A stretch of 64,000 nt of DNA, from assembly GCA_028023455.1 (NCBI GenBank), contig JAQFVV010000356.1, forward strand, positions 435,893 through 499,892, in the 5' to 3' direction. Below the pieces are notes generated by a model. The model was not told the DNA's origin. It searched no databases and saw only the letters and a list, made by a program, of their open reading frames with translations. This stretch comes from Epiperipatus broadwayi. Its lineage: Eukaryota; Onychophora; Udeonychophora; Euonychophora; Peripatidae. Positions within the stretch are counted from its first letter, which is position 1. Every line of letters begins with the position of its first letter. Shown here one piece after another: positions 23,041 through 33,511 of the stretch. The translations under genes were made by a program, and so were the position numbers.

Positions 23041-23345
23041 AAGAGATTTGAACTCAGACTTTCAAGCAACCTTCAACTATCCACACTATCTCATACTACT
23101 GATACACATGACCACACACATATAGAAAAGCTAAATAATCACCAATATACATATTTCGGGCTGAACCAGCACTCATCAGTTGGTCCAGATTATCATCTCC
23201 CACACATATATATAATCAGTGCTCAGTTTATATTAAGATAGCAAATCTTTATACTTTAATTGACAGGCTTCAATCTACTCCAACCTCCAATTCTTTAGCC
23301 ATCCATACCATTGAAAATCTGATGATAGAATGCCCAAATCCCATG
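23041..23345 (-). mobile_element. F1 hammerhead element, copy 3 (best ribozyme)
   Basis: Minus strand: an end near GGATTTGGGC, GGTGTGG-like and GGAGGTTGGAGTAGATTGAA, TTGCTATCTTAATATAAACT, hammerhead, tRNA-like block with GATAGTGTGGATAGTTGAAG, and B box GAGTTCAAATCTC. It abuts the target duplication of the F2 element on its left. The plus-strand frame at 22945-23241 is an antisense shadow. Confidence 0.88.
23133..23194 (-). ncRNA. F1 hammerhead ribozyme with complete catalytic core
   Basis: Self-cleaving RNA, type I layout. Read on the minus strand: outer helix I strand AUAAUC, bulge UGG, inner strand ACCAA, CUGAUGA, helix II GUGCUG-GUU-CAGCCC (one U/C mismatch), an intact GAAA, minimal helix III AUA/UAU with a two-base loop, cleavage-site UA, then UUGGU and GAUUAU closing helix I. 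The predicted scissile bond is between 23146 and 23145. All invariant core bases are present. The unpaired UGG in helix I could make the tertiary contact that natural hammerheads use. Very short helix III is known in retroelement hammerheads, which tend to act as dimers. Confidence 0.85.
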
Positions 23346-23439
23346 CTGATGCCAATATTGTTGTTATGCCCATGTTGATCTCAAGTCACTCTGACCCCTC
23401 ATGTATAGGTTAGTATCCACTTAAATACATAGAAGAGGG

Positions 23440-23660
23440 ATGGGCAGAATGCAAGCTTAATGTGCAAGATTTGATCATCTGGACCAACTGATGAGTGCTG
23501 GTTCAGCACAAGATACGTATATTGGTGATTATTTATCTTTTCTGCATGTGTGTTGTCATGTGTATCAGTAGTGTGAGATAGTGTGGATAATTGAAGGATA
23601 CTTGAAATTCTGAGTTCAAATCCCTATATTTACAATTAAGTTCCAGGTATAAGAATGTTT
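23440..23660 (+). mobile_element. F1 hammerhead element, copy 4
   Basis: Oriented head to head with copy 3 and separated by about 95 bp. Contains the hammerhead, GTGAGATAGTGTGGATAATT, and B box GAGTTCAAATCCC, followed by TTCCAGGTATAAGAATG. The 5' part of the element (GCTATCTTAATATAAACT segment) is missing or replaced. Confidence 0.8.
23473..23531 (+). ncRNA. F1 hammerhead ribozyme, GAAA box mutated
   Basis: GAUCAUC-UGG-ACCAA, CUGAUGAG, UGCUG-GUU-CAGCA, then CAAGAUAC where CGAAAUAC is expected, GUAUA, and UUGGU-GAUUAU. Helices I and II are perfect or nearly so. The only serious damage is to the GAAA box. Confidence 0.78.
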
Positions 23661-25015
23661 GTATTTCAAATCCTAATAATGATTTATATATTTTTATCTC
23701 AATAAAAATATTTTATTATATTAGAGTTTTAAAAACGTGTATAGTTTTATGATTTACATTAAAATGGGATTATAAAATGATATGGTTTAAATACTTATAA
23801 AATAATTTTAACATAATGTAAACGTAGACTTAAAAACTCCTTTAGATATAATGACTGTCATCTATCTTTCACTTCAATGATTTGAAGTTTAAATTTCAAT
23901 GAAAATTATAATTTTATCCAGCTAGTTTCATCTATAAGAATAAATAACCTATCAAAATTGTCTGCATCCTTCTTATCTCATTACTTTTACTTTAGATGTG
24001 TGTTCTTCAATCTTTGTTTGGTTATATTTTTTCTACAGTGAAAACTTTCAATATTATATATATAATTCTTGTAATCGATACATGATTTTATACAGTGGTA
24101 GAATGGAAGATATTAGATCCCAAGTTTTTGAATTGCAGTATATTTTTTTATGCTTTCAATCAATTATTATGTATATTTTTAAGTAACTAGTAACAAAGCT
24201 AGCACAGATATATATCCAATTATTGATATGTCAACGGGCATTTAGTTATTTGTGACTAATAAAACAAAAAGAAATCCATAAATGGTAACTGATCCGTTGA
24301 TTAGTATAATTTAACCTTATCTTCTTCCTATCGCTGTAGATGGATTTTAGAAACGTCTTTATTCTTCAGCGCTAAAACCGTTTGTTTACCTATCTATACT
24401 ATAATTACGTAATTTTAAATATTATTTGATTATAATTTTAAACTCTTCTTAGTATACAAAGCGAAGTATAAAAAACACATTGAATCTTTTCAAAACAAAT
24501 AACATTCTGACAATGGAAGAAAGTTTTGTGTATGTAAAGAAAAGAAGGGGGGAAAAAACACTTTCAGAAAGATATTGTCTTTTTAGACAATAACCCTTAC
24601 CGGAAATGTAAGAAAATTACAAGGCAAATATCTATTATGTTACACAGAAATGTTAAAAACTAATCTATTGGTTTTAGATGAAAAAAGAAGCATTTCCTTA
24701 AGTATTTTTTGCTGAAAATCAATAAATACACAGATGACAGCTGCTACAACCTTTTAAAGAAGTGGCTATAAAGAAAATCAAGATGAACAAACTTCTGTAC
24801 AAAGGACAATCTTTAAAGAGAAGATAACACATGGCTTTTTAAGTAAACATGTCATCAACTAATTTTAATTGAAGAACTTAAATAAAAAAAACATCATAAA
24901 GAAAAAGAAAGTAGCTTTGAACTTTTTAAAAATGATTTAATTATAATGATTTAACAATACTATTAATAAAATATATAAAACTCTCGTAAATTTATATCAT
25001 CGCGGAAAATTTATA
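23661..25015. other. Mostly AT-rich DNA, no supported gene
   Basis: A short frame begins at 24513 (MEESFVYVKKRRGEKTLSER) in a somewhat less A/T-extreme stretch (24290-24900). It stops after about 24 codons and was not recognised. Confidence 0.4.
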
Positions 25016-25021
25016 CACAAG

Positions 25022-25165
25022 TGTTCGGCCTCATAATGGCGTGGTAACGGATCCATCAGCTATATAGATGATTTGGGGTTTGAAGTTATCATGTTGATCT
25101 GGATTTAAATCTTAGATCATAGATGTATTAGGAGGATGCGCTTCGAATCTCTATGATACCGAACA
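25022..25165 (+). repeat. tRNA-like unit with acceptor-type stem and T10 tract
   Basis: Starts GTGTTCGGCC and ends GATACCGAACA, so the termini can pair (GTTCGG/CCGAAC). TGGCGTGGTAACGG near 25036 fits a Pol III A box. GGGGTTTGAAGTT near 25076 and GCTTCGAATCTC near 25139 are B-box-like. A run of at least ten T follows directly, as a Pol III terminator would. At about 145 bp it is too long for a plain tRNA; a SINE or a tRNA-like pseudogene with an insertion is likely. Confidence 0.5.
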
Positions 25166-25169
25166 TTTT

Positions 25170-25265
25170 TTTTTTTAATTTATATGTCAATGCTAACCTC
25201 GGGCCAGCTGCTTGGATGGAAGGCAGCTATGCTAACCGCTAGGTCACCAACGCTTGACAGCATTA
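25170..25265 (-). mobile_element. tRNA-derived SINE (family S-B), copy 2
   Basis: Minus strand: GCGTTGGTGACCTAGCGGTT, AGCATAGCTGCCTTCCATCC, then a shortened B-box region (GGCCCGAGGTTAGCATT) and GACATATA. The A box is better preserved than in the other copies. The open frame at 25184-25378 overlaps it antisense. Confidence 0.75.
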
Positions 25266-25544
25266 TTTTACACAGTGGTGCAAATATTATAAGAGTTTTT
25301 TTTAGACCGATTGAAACTTTCAAGATTGAATCAATTTTTTTTTCAAATAGCTCGTCCATAAGCGGTCAATTTAGATAGTCATCCAATATTGGTTAAGAAA
25401 TTAGTTACTTTTAGTTAAATAGTAAAATAAGCATAAAAACTGCTCATTTTCTCCTGAATCAACAGATGAGACTTATGGGTAATATTTTTTTTTTGTCTCT
25501 TGATCAAATGTTGTGCCTGCATAATTTAATGCAATAGTAGAGTG

Positions 25545-25775
25545 CCAAGCGTTGTTAGCCGAGAGATCATCGCATCTGCCTTGCAAGCAAGTACAGTAGT
25601 TGTTTGCAGATGGTTGTGGGTTCGCGTCCCGGCCGATACTATGACATATGAGTAGAGTGATAAATTCTAGGAGTCAAAGTCTGTGAATTGTGGCTCCAAC
25701 TCTCACTTACGGTTTTCAATTTTCATATGAATTTCTTAGTAATAAACCATTTGATTCTTATTATTGGTGGAGTTA
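25545..25775 (+). mobile_element. tRNA-derived SINE (family S-B), best copy
   Basis: GCGTTGTTAGCCGAGAGATC holds the A-box region, CTGCCTTGCAAGCAAG the anticodon-like arm, and GTGGGTTCGCGTCCCGG an excellent B box (25617-25633). The body continues through GGAGTCAAAGTCTGTGAATT to a 3' end with TTAGTAATAAACCATTTGAT and TTATT repeats, the same tail as the SINE at 21965-22105. Such elements are transcribed by Pol III and mobilised by a partner LINE. Confidence 0.85.
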
Positions 25776-26905
25776 TAAGAGACAGTATTAGAGATCTTTC
25801 TTCTGATTTTGGGCTGTTTAAAAACTATTTTATCTTACAACATTTTAATAAAAATGTCTAAATAAATGAAAATTGTTTTACATTTAAGAAAGATATATAT
25901 TAAAAACAAAGAGTTAAAAATAAAAAGACATTAAAAAATAACTTTAAGACATGTTAAAGTCTTCATGGAGGTGACTTATTTATATTAAAGTGGTATTAAA
26001 ATAATATTTATTACCAAAATATTAAAATAGATAGTTCATTATAAGAATGTATCAAAATCAATAAATTAATTTATAATTTTTAAATTAAGGATTACAGGTA
26101 CATAAATCAAATATCTAAGAATAAACTTATTAATAAATAAAGACATTTTTTAAAAGATTGAGATCAATATGGCAAATGTTTTCATATTCCATGTATTTTT
26201 GCAGTGTTTGATTCAATGAGAAGGCAGTTGAAATAAATGGCAACATAGTTTATTTATAGAAATAAGAATATAAAATATATAATAGGTTAATTTGTTTATT
26301 TAGCTACTATATATGTCTGACTAAGAGGTTTAGATTAGTGAATATATTATTCGTAAGTATTGAATTATTTTATAGCTGATAATACACAAACAGTTTGGTT
26401 GAACACAAATTTCATTCATTATTATATACAATAAATGTTATATTCAGTTAAACTATTAATTAACATGTATAATAATTTAGGATAGAATGAACTTCCTACT
26501 TAGCTTAGGGCAAATATGTTAACTTCCCAGTGTTGAGAGTGAGTTAAGAAAAAGATTATCGAGAATAAACTTCATGCTTTATGTATAAACAGGCAGTGGA
26601 AGTGATGTAAACATATAATGAAATGAGTACCATCCCTCACCAATTGTCTTATCTTTGGGTTTTTGATACTGTTTAGAGAATCTAATACACACTTGCTATG
26701 CTATTATGTCAGTATAATGCAGGAATAATGGATAAAAATTCACCTTTTATTTTTGAAAGAATTAATACTAATAATAAAAAATAATCTTTTATATTTGTAT
26801 ATTTTAATCTTTCATCACTTCATAATTATCGCCATGTAATAGACCTTTTAATAAGTAATAAATTGTCATCTACAAATTCTTAAATGGAGCCTATAAAAGT
26901 ATATT
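25776..26905. other. AT-rich DNA, nothing recognised
   Basis: No gene or repeat could be supported. Confidence 0.5.
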
Positions 26906-26912
26906 AAACTGA

Positions 26913-27165
26913 GGCAAAACTCTGAATACAATAGTGACACCCAGTGCAAGCCAGAGTAATCAATGGGTGCAAGAAGGTTAATGCATAAAATTCCTACATA
27001 ATGTCTTCTCCAATATCCCCAGATTAGTTTCTAACTTGTGGCTTTCATCAGTGATAGGAGCCATGAATCTGGGAGTACTGCAATCTTGATTTTAGGATCT
27101 CTATTGTATGGAAAGTTTTGCCTCTGTTACAACAGCTTGTGTAAGCATAAGGAATGGTGATCATG
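26913..27165. mobile_element. F2 hammerhead element, copy 3
   Basis: Left end GAGGCAAAACTCTGAATACA and right end TGGAAAGTTTTGCCTCTGTT are inverted, followed by AAGGAATGGTGATCATGTGA as in other copies. The right arm is shorter than in copies 1 and 5. Confidence 0.8.
27010..27070 (-). ncRNA. F2 hammerhead ribozyme, near-intact core
   Basis: CUGAUGA (27045-27051, minus strand) and GAAAC (27027-27031) are intact. Helix II AGCC/GUUA is weakened, and the cleavage triplet is AUC in place of GUC, which hammerheads can tolerate. Helix I has UCA/UGG and an outer part that is partly lost. Confidence 0.62.
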
Positions 27166-27399
27166 TGATGTTCAGAAGTATGTTATTAATATGAAAATAT
27201 ATCCATATCTAATGAGAAATAGATTATAATTACTAGATCCATTGAGTCTAAAAAAAATAGTAAACAATGATTTTCTGAAAATTATTTTAAAAAATAGATC
27301 AATCATTTGGAATTCTGCATCTTCTAATGTATGGTAAAACTATCAGTTGGTTTCCAATAAAAATAATTCAGTAGCATCACAGTCAAATTTAAATGCTGA

Positions 27400-27492
27400 T
27401 TTTTTTTACATGTGTCAAAGCATCAGCTGGAAAGCAAACCCACGAACCCAAGACAACTGCTTGTAAGACAGCTGTGCTGACCAATGCTGATT
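27400..27492 (-). mobile_element. tRNA-derived SINE (family S-B), copy 4, truncated
   Basis: Minus strand: GGTCAGCACAGCTGTCTTAC, AAGCAGTTGTCTTGGGTTCG, GGGTTTGCTTTCCAGCTGAT, GCTTTGACACATG and an A tract. It lacks the 5' part and has a rearranged anticodon arm. Confidence 0.7.
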
Positions 27493-30370
27493 TTTAAACT
27501 TAGATTTATCAAAACTAATGAAAAGCTGACAAAAAAAATCTGCCCATTTTTATTTGAAATATTTAATTAGTAAATTTGAATCTTTTTTCTATGAAAATTC
27601 ATACAATTAGTATTTCACCAAACACATATTTAGAAGGAACATGGCCTTTGGTAATTGCATTTCAACACAATTGTCCTTATCTTTTATTAAAGTTGTCAAT
27701 TTCATTTAAAGGTAGTGAAAACAATCAACTATTAATTAAAAGATTATAAAAAGAGAACTGACTTTATTTTCTTCTAAAAATCAATCAGTTCAATAATCTA
27801 TTTATTGTCAAAATATCAGAACAGTAGAATAATAAGTTTATCAGTGATAAAACCTTTGCATTTATTACTATACTCATTCATTCTTCTAATTCTATAAATG
27901 TGTCTTTAATAAGCAGTTATGTACAAATTCTGGCATATCATTTTAAAAGCTTACACTGAATCTGGAATAAATAATTTAGTCATTAATTTGATATTGTCCC
28001 TTGATATACTGAACATTGATAGTGTAACAAATAAAATCGTTTCTTTAAAATAAGCTAAGCTTAGAATCGGTTTTAAAATTAGTGGAGAATGATTATTTTT
28101 GGTTCTGCTAACAATCTCAGCCAAATCATCACACTGAGCAGAGTAATGTTTTTGATTTTATTAAATGATAGAATGATAAAACTGTTAGAAATATTTGAAA
28201 TAAATTTACTTATGAAATTGTTCTAAGTAGAAGAATGGATAGTTCATTCAAAAAGAGATTAAAGGAGCATAATATATAAATTAATGCTTTTATTCTATCA
28301 CTTGATTCTCTATCTATTTTCATATTATCTACTGTAAGCTTGAATTATTAAAAGCTTGAAAGTAGTCTAGGGTTAAATTACATTACCATTTGATAACCAT
28401 TATTAACTCAAAATTATAACAAATGATATCAAAATAAAGAGGAAAACTGATCTTATAATATATAAACTGCTAACATTAACATCAATTTAGTGTGAAGTAC
28501 ACATTAACATATTCATGATGCATTTTTTTCCTATTAATTATTGCTAATTTTTGTGCTAGAATTAATCATATTTTAAAACTCTTTATCAAAAGTATTTTGT
28601 TTTACAAAAGGATGTTTTATTATGTGAAGTCATATATAGCAACTACTGCTGTTTTGGGATCGGGACCAATATTTTGGATTTAATATGTTTTTACTTCAGT
28701 TTAACTAATAGTATTCTTTTATCCAGTAAACATGTCAGCATTTCCTTGCATGATTATCTCATATCTAAAATAAATATTTTTGCTTCAATTAATTTTTTTT
28801 TAATATTTATATATGACTATAATACTTATCAAAATTTGTGAATATGTATAGTATGTCTTAGGGAAAAGTTGTTTGATGACTGATTCTCTCTTTAAACTGC
28901 TTGTAGTGGATCTCTGAAATAAGACATGTATTGTGTAACAATATAGTTTATCTATTCCCAACAAAAAATTTAAGCTGCTAGCATTTGTAGATCATGAGTT
29001 ATAACATGATGTTGCAGTGTGTTTTGTACCTTAAACCACAATAGAATGATGTTCTAAAATTAAATTTTGTTTTAAATTGATGAAATAACTGCTACTGAAA
29101 CATTTAAAATGATTCATATTGTGTGTGGAAATAAAACCATGAGTCATAATAATGTTTTCAAGTGTTTTTCAAGATGTCAGAGTAGCAAGGGGGAAATTGA
29201 AAATGTTTTACACTGTTGTAAAACACACTCACATTTAACTTGTAATCCAGAAATCCTGATACCTTAAAATTTTTGTAGTAAATAGCTACTGTGGACATCT
29301 TGAAGAAATAACTAGTCACTTTTTATGGAATATACTGTGTATATGCATGATCATAATAACTTCTTTATATCTACAGCATATTGATGATCATTTGAATTCA
29401 TAGCTTCAATTTTCTACAGTATTTCAACACATTTTTACATAACTTATTCAGATTATTAGTTTTGGTTTAGATCTTTTTCAATGTGTTGATATATAATTTA
29501 GATTTTTAATTAGTTTTTATTGACATCTCTTCTAGCAACATTTTTAGCACAGATGCATTATAGATTTTAATTTTTTTCAATAAAAACATTTCAGAGGTAT
29601 GGCATGAGATTTGAAAAAAAATAATGTAATTATTTAAATAAACTATGATATTTTTTTCACAAAGGCAATAGCAATACATTTCATAGATAAAATGCTAAAA
29701 ACATTAAATATAGTGTCAATGCATTTTAGTTACCTTTAATAAGAATTCGCATTAATGAAAATGTGTTAAGGTTATATGTAATATCTTTTTAAATGCTTTT
29801 ATTTAAGTTGAAAAATCTGTTTGCTTATAAACTTTTGAATCACTTTTAAGTTAGCAAGAAATTTTAAAATTGAGATTTAATAGATATAAATTCAATAGAA
29901 TTGCTTTAAACTTGATATTTAAGTAATAAATACCAGGAAAATCCATATGGGACACTAATTGTTTTGGTAAATTATCTAGTTTTTTAAATATGAAACAGAG
30001 GGCAGGAAAATATTAAATATTTTGATATCAAAGTTAAAAACTGTTTTTAGAACTTTAATATTTTAAAAATACACACGAGGGTGGTATAGAGATTTTTTTT
30101 GCTTTTAATTAAAAATTATTATAACATTTTATAGTTTAGGTTTAACAGAACTAATTCCAATAATTTGTTGGAATTTTGTAAAAAAAAAAAATTTAAATCT
30201 CTAACAAAGTTGTAGGACACAATAATATTTTAGACAGGTGACTTAGCTTCTTATATATAGAAGAGTGGGAATGGGCATACCTTTGAAATTTTGATCATAG
30301 AACGTCAATATTTTAAATAATGCTCATGATTTTCTTAGTTTCAATTGTAAGTTTTATTTAAGTAATATTA
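27493..30370. other. AT-rich DNA, nothing recognised
   Basis: About 2.9 kb with no supported gene, RNA or repeat. A T/A run near 28795 and an A12 run near 30180 are the only low-complexity points of note. Confidence 0.5.
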
Positions 30371-30372
30371 AA

Positions 30373-30810
30373 TTAATTTACAATATAGTTGGTTACACTT
30401 TTTTTTTTTCAAATAAAAAGAAAAAATGTCTAACAATTTTCAAAGAAAAGTAACTTACTGATTTATTATATTATATAATTAAGTGCACATATCAAATATA
30501 TACATAAAGAGTATATGTATTAATTTTCTGCAGAAATATCTAATATACACTATAACTACGAAATTGATTTGAAGTAAAATTATATGTGTGAAGTTCATTT
30601 ACAATTTAGTTTTGGTAAGGTGTTTTTTTTAATAAAAATTTCCTATCAATATCAAAAATGTCAAACAGTTTTTTACATAAAAGAATATTTCATATTTTTA
30701 ATCACATATACACATATATTATTATGTACACATACTAAATAAAATATATCTATAATGGTTATATATATTAACTTATAGCAGAAATATCTAGGGATATATA
30801 TTGTACCGAA
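30373..30810. repeat. Old direct duplication of about 225 bp
   Basis: TTTACAATATAGTTGGTTAC with following poly(T), AAAAATGTCTAACA and TTCTGCAGAAATATCTAATA recurs as TTTACAATTTAGTTTTGGTA, poly(T), AAAAATGTCAAACA and TTATAGCAGAAATATCTAGG. The copies are strongly diverged. Confidence 0.55.
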
Positions 30811-31290
30811 GTACATTGATATGTAATTAATTTATTATGAATCCCATGTTTTAAAATATAAAAAGTTAAAATCGAGAGAATAAAATGTAAAAACTAAAGA
30901 GCAGGGGGGAGGGGGAATTTGTTATTAAATAAAACTAAACTGTGAATGCTTTTTAAAATAATAATAAAAATAAACTGTAAACGCTGAGGAAAAAAAGTAT
31001 TGTAATAAAAAAATGATTTAATATTTTTTCAATGAACTTATAATAAAATAATAAAGAGATTTTGTTTTATCTTATAATAAAATAATTAAATATATGTGGG
31101 TGTGTGCATGTGATTTTTAATAAAAAATAGACGCAAAAGCTGATTTTATTTCATGAGACTAAAGATGCTGCTGCTAATAAAGTTTTCCATTGTTTAAAAC
31201 AGTATAAATAGCTCAACATTTTATTATTCTGGGTCTGACTTTCTCATTTTAATAAAATATTTTTTGAAGTAATATCTCTAAAAATGTTGC
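30811..31290. other. AT-rich DNA, nothing recognised
   Basis: A short G-rich spot, GCAGGGGGGAGGGGGAA near 30902, stands out; otherwise A/T runs. Confidence 0.5.
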
Positions 31291-31299
31291 ATTGTTAAA

Positions 31300-31510
31300 A
31301 CCAACATGTTTGCAGTCGACCGAAGCCACTCTCTATGCATCTAAGATCTGCAATTAGTTCGAAAAGTGACCATGTTTAAATAGGCTAAATGGACAGTGGA
31401 GTGCGGGTATGCCAAACCAGCCACAAAAATCATGCCATGCCACAGGATCTATGGAGGAGTCATTTTACCGGTCGTCAATGAGTTTAAAAAATGATTCCAT
31501 TATGCTGTTT
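31300..31510. other. Island of normal base composition, unidentified
   Basis: The stretch with TTGCAGTCGACCGAAGCCAC, GTGGAGTGCGGGTATGCC and TTTTACCGGTCGTCAATG is much more GC-rich than its surroundings. All frames are interrupted. One reads LQSTEATLYASKICN and later GMPNQPQKSCHATGSMEESF, possibly transposon-derived. No family recognised. Confidence 0.35.
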
Positions 31511-32854
31511 CCGTCGTATTAAAATAAATCCTAGGTAATTATTGACTTTCATATCTTAACATTCCTGATTTTTTCTTAAAATAAAAATAGACTTTAATAG
31601 AAAGAACTTTGAACTTTACGAATTAATCTTAAAAATAAAACTTTAAACTTCAAAAGATAATATGTGCAATAGTAAAATAAATAAAATTAGCTTCTATTAT
31701 TAAGTAATATTTTTGAAACAATTGTGTGCACGTATGTGTGATTTGATTTTTTTAAACTTAAAAAAAAAGAAATAAAATAACGTGTATACTTTATTTGGTA
31801 AAGTAATATATTAAAATGCTTTATTTTAATCTTTTAAAAAAAGGTGTGTGTGTTTCATTATAAATAAAACGATTAAGTTATTTTAAATAAAAAACACTTA
31901 AATTATTTTTCTTAAAATATTTATTACATTCAAATATCAGCCTTTCAAGCTAATTGTGCATACACTTTTGCGAGTGTTAATAATAATAAATGAATACTTT
32001 CTCTCCAATACAAGATATAGTATTTATGCAGGAATAAAATGAATCCACTTATTCCTATGACTCAAATGCTTATATATGAGCAAATCTGAAATACTGGCAA
32101 ACAAAGCATGAAGATGGAACAATCACTTTAAATTACTATATACGATGTCTCAATGAATGATGTCAGTGAAATTGTCTAGAATTTACTAAATGTCATTCAG
32201 CTGAAATTTAATCATATGTAAATAAGCATTTATTTTATATACATGTGGGTAAGTATAAATATTCATTTTCTTAATAAAAGTAGGAGGGAAAAATCTAATT
32301 ATTAATAATAGTATTTCAGAAAAGATTTGCTAAGTTAAATCTATAAATGTTTTGGCATTCGGTATAATATTATTATTGGTGTTAAAGGATTGAAGTATTA
32401 TTTTGAATGGTTTGGGGAATTATTTAGTTTTTTAAAAAAGTAGTAGTAGCTTCAAGGGGCATTTAAGATACCTTTTGTTTGTTTATTAGTGGGTGGGTGG
32501 AAACCGGTTGAGCTAGCAGGATTTCAGGTACCAAATCATACTGATTAGATAGACATGCTAATTCTAACATAATTAGCTGGCACCTAAGGGATTTTCTTTC
32601 TTGTTTTAAAAATAAAATAAAGTGTTTATTTGGTCGGTGTATTTTTTGGTAGTCAAACGTTGAAACGTTGGGTGTTATTAGTAGTTTGCTACTAATGATA
32701 GTTAACACTTTATCTGAAAACCAACCACTTTCTGGAAGGGAAGTTTAGGAGGACAAAGTAAATAAAATATTAATTGATATTTTTTTGTCGATAGTTGTTG
32801 TTGTTTCCCGTATTTAAGTGGTAATTTTAGATGGAGTTGAGAGGTGGTTGGTTC

Positions 32855-32875
<21 letters not shown>
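31511..32875. other. AT-rich DNA, a few repeat scraps
   Basis: TATGTAAATAAGCATTTATT at 32214 is shared exactly with 14279. GTCAAACGTTGAAACGTTGG near 32653 resembles Penelope 3' untranslated words. The frames at 32463-32708 and 32702-32920 have no recognised motif. Confidence 0.4.
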
Positions 32876-32886
<11 letters not shown>

Positions 32887-33013
32887 TTACCCCAAATCCA
32901 AAATTCAACCAGACCAGCATAAAAATAATATTAAAACACTACCAAAGGTTTAACTGCTACAAGCAGACTTCTCAATTGTAAAGAACTACTAAAACTAAAC
33001 AATATATATAATA

Positions 33014-33262
33014 TTAAACATTACCCACAAATCCATTCACTTCCCATCCACCCTTAATATTAAAAGAACTCTTAAATAAATTAATTGCTTCAGAATAACA
33101 AATTTTCAATAATAAAGATTCTTTAATTCTTCTTTTGATTTCATTTCTCTCAAAGAAAACAACCTTAGCTTCATCAAAATAAATAGTGTGACCTGTATCT
33201 TTTTCATGGACATACAAAGCAGAACTAAGATATCTATTTTTAACTCTACTTTTATGAACCTT
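33014..33262 (-). pseudogene. Penelope GIY-YIG endonuclease C-terminus (left arm)
   Basis: The genuine part reads from the centre outwards: KSRVKNRYLSSALYVHEKDT, GHTIYFDEAKVVFFERNEI, KRRIKESLLLKICYSEAINL, ending NGFVGNV and a stop. The SAL.VHE.DTGH...D.AKV...E......IKESLL pattern is the C-terminal half of the Penelope GIY-YIG nuclease. The catalytic GIY and YIG motifs and the reverse transcriptase are absent. The apparent N-terminal part of the longer open frame is antisense reading into the opposite arm. Confidence 0.78.
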
Positions 33263-33270
33263 TATTCTTT

Positions 33271-33511
33271 CAAAAGTAGAGTTAAAAAAGGATATCTTAG
33301 TTCTGCTTTGTATGTCCATGAAAAAGATACAGGTCACACTATTGATTTTGATGAAGCTAAGGTTGTCTTCTTTGAGAGAAATGAAATCAAAAGAAGAATT
33401 AAAGAATCTTTATTATTGAAAATTTATTATTCTGAAGCAATTAATTTATTTACGAGTTCTTTTAATATTAAGGGTGGATGGGAAGTGAATGGTTTTGTGG
33501 TTAATGTTTAA
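33271..33511 (+). pseudogene. Penelope GIY-YIG endonuclease C-terminus (right arm)
   Basis: Mirror copy of the left arm with the same reading frame to the stop at 33509-33511: SRVKKGYLSSALYVHEKDTG, HTIDFDEAKVVFFERNEIK, IKESLLLKIYYSEAINLFTS, then GGWEVNGFVVNV. The two arms differ at only about seven residues (for example ID/IY, IYY/ICY, FTS/FKS, FVV/FVG), so the inversion is fairly young. The frame is open, but the fragment lacks the catalytic N-terminal half of the domain. Confidence 0.8.

Noticed and set aside
22945-23241. 98-codon plus-strand frame
   Set aside because: It lies antisense to F1 copy 3 and F2; the similar frame at 7661-7861 is the same repeat, so similarity between the two is not evidence of a gene.
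25545-25640. A functional tRNA gene
   Set aside because: Acceptor strands do not pair, the sequence continues into a SINE body, and several related copies exist.
32853-32879. (TA)n beside the Penelope pair as a functional origin or promoter
   Set aside because: TA arrays occur throughout the window and here mark insertion edges only.
33014-33511. Two overlapping 107-codon frames that begin with the same residues on opposite strands
   Set aside because: The shared start (MTCIFFMDIQSRTKIS) is antisense reading of the opposite arm of the inverted repeat. Only the distal parts are real GIY-YIG sequence.
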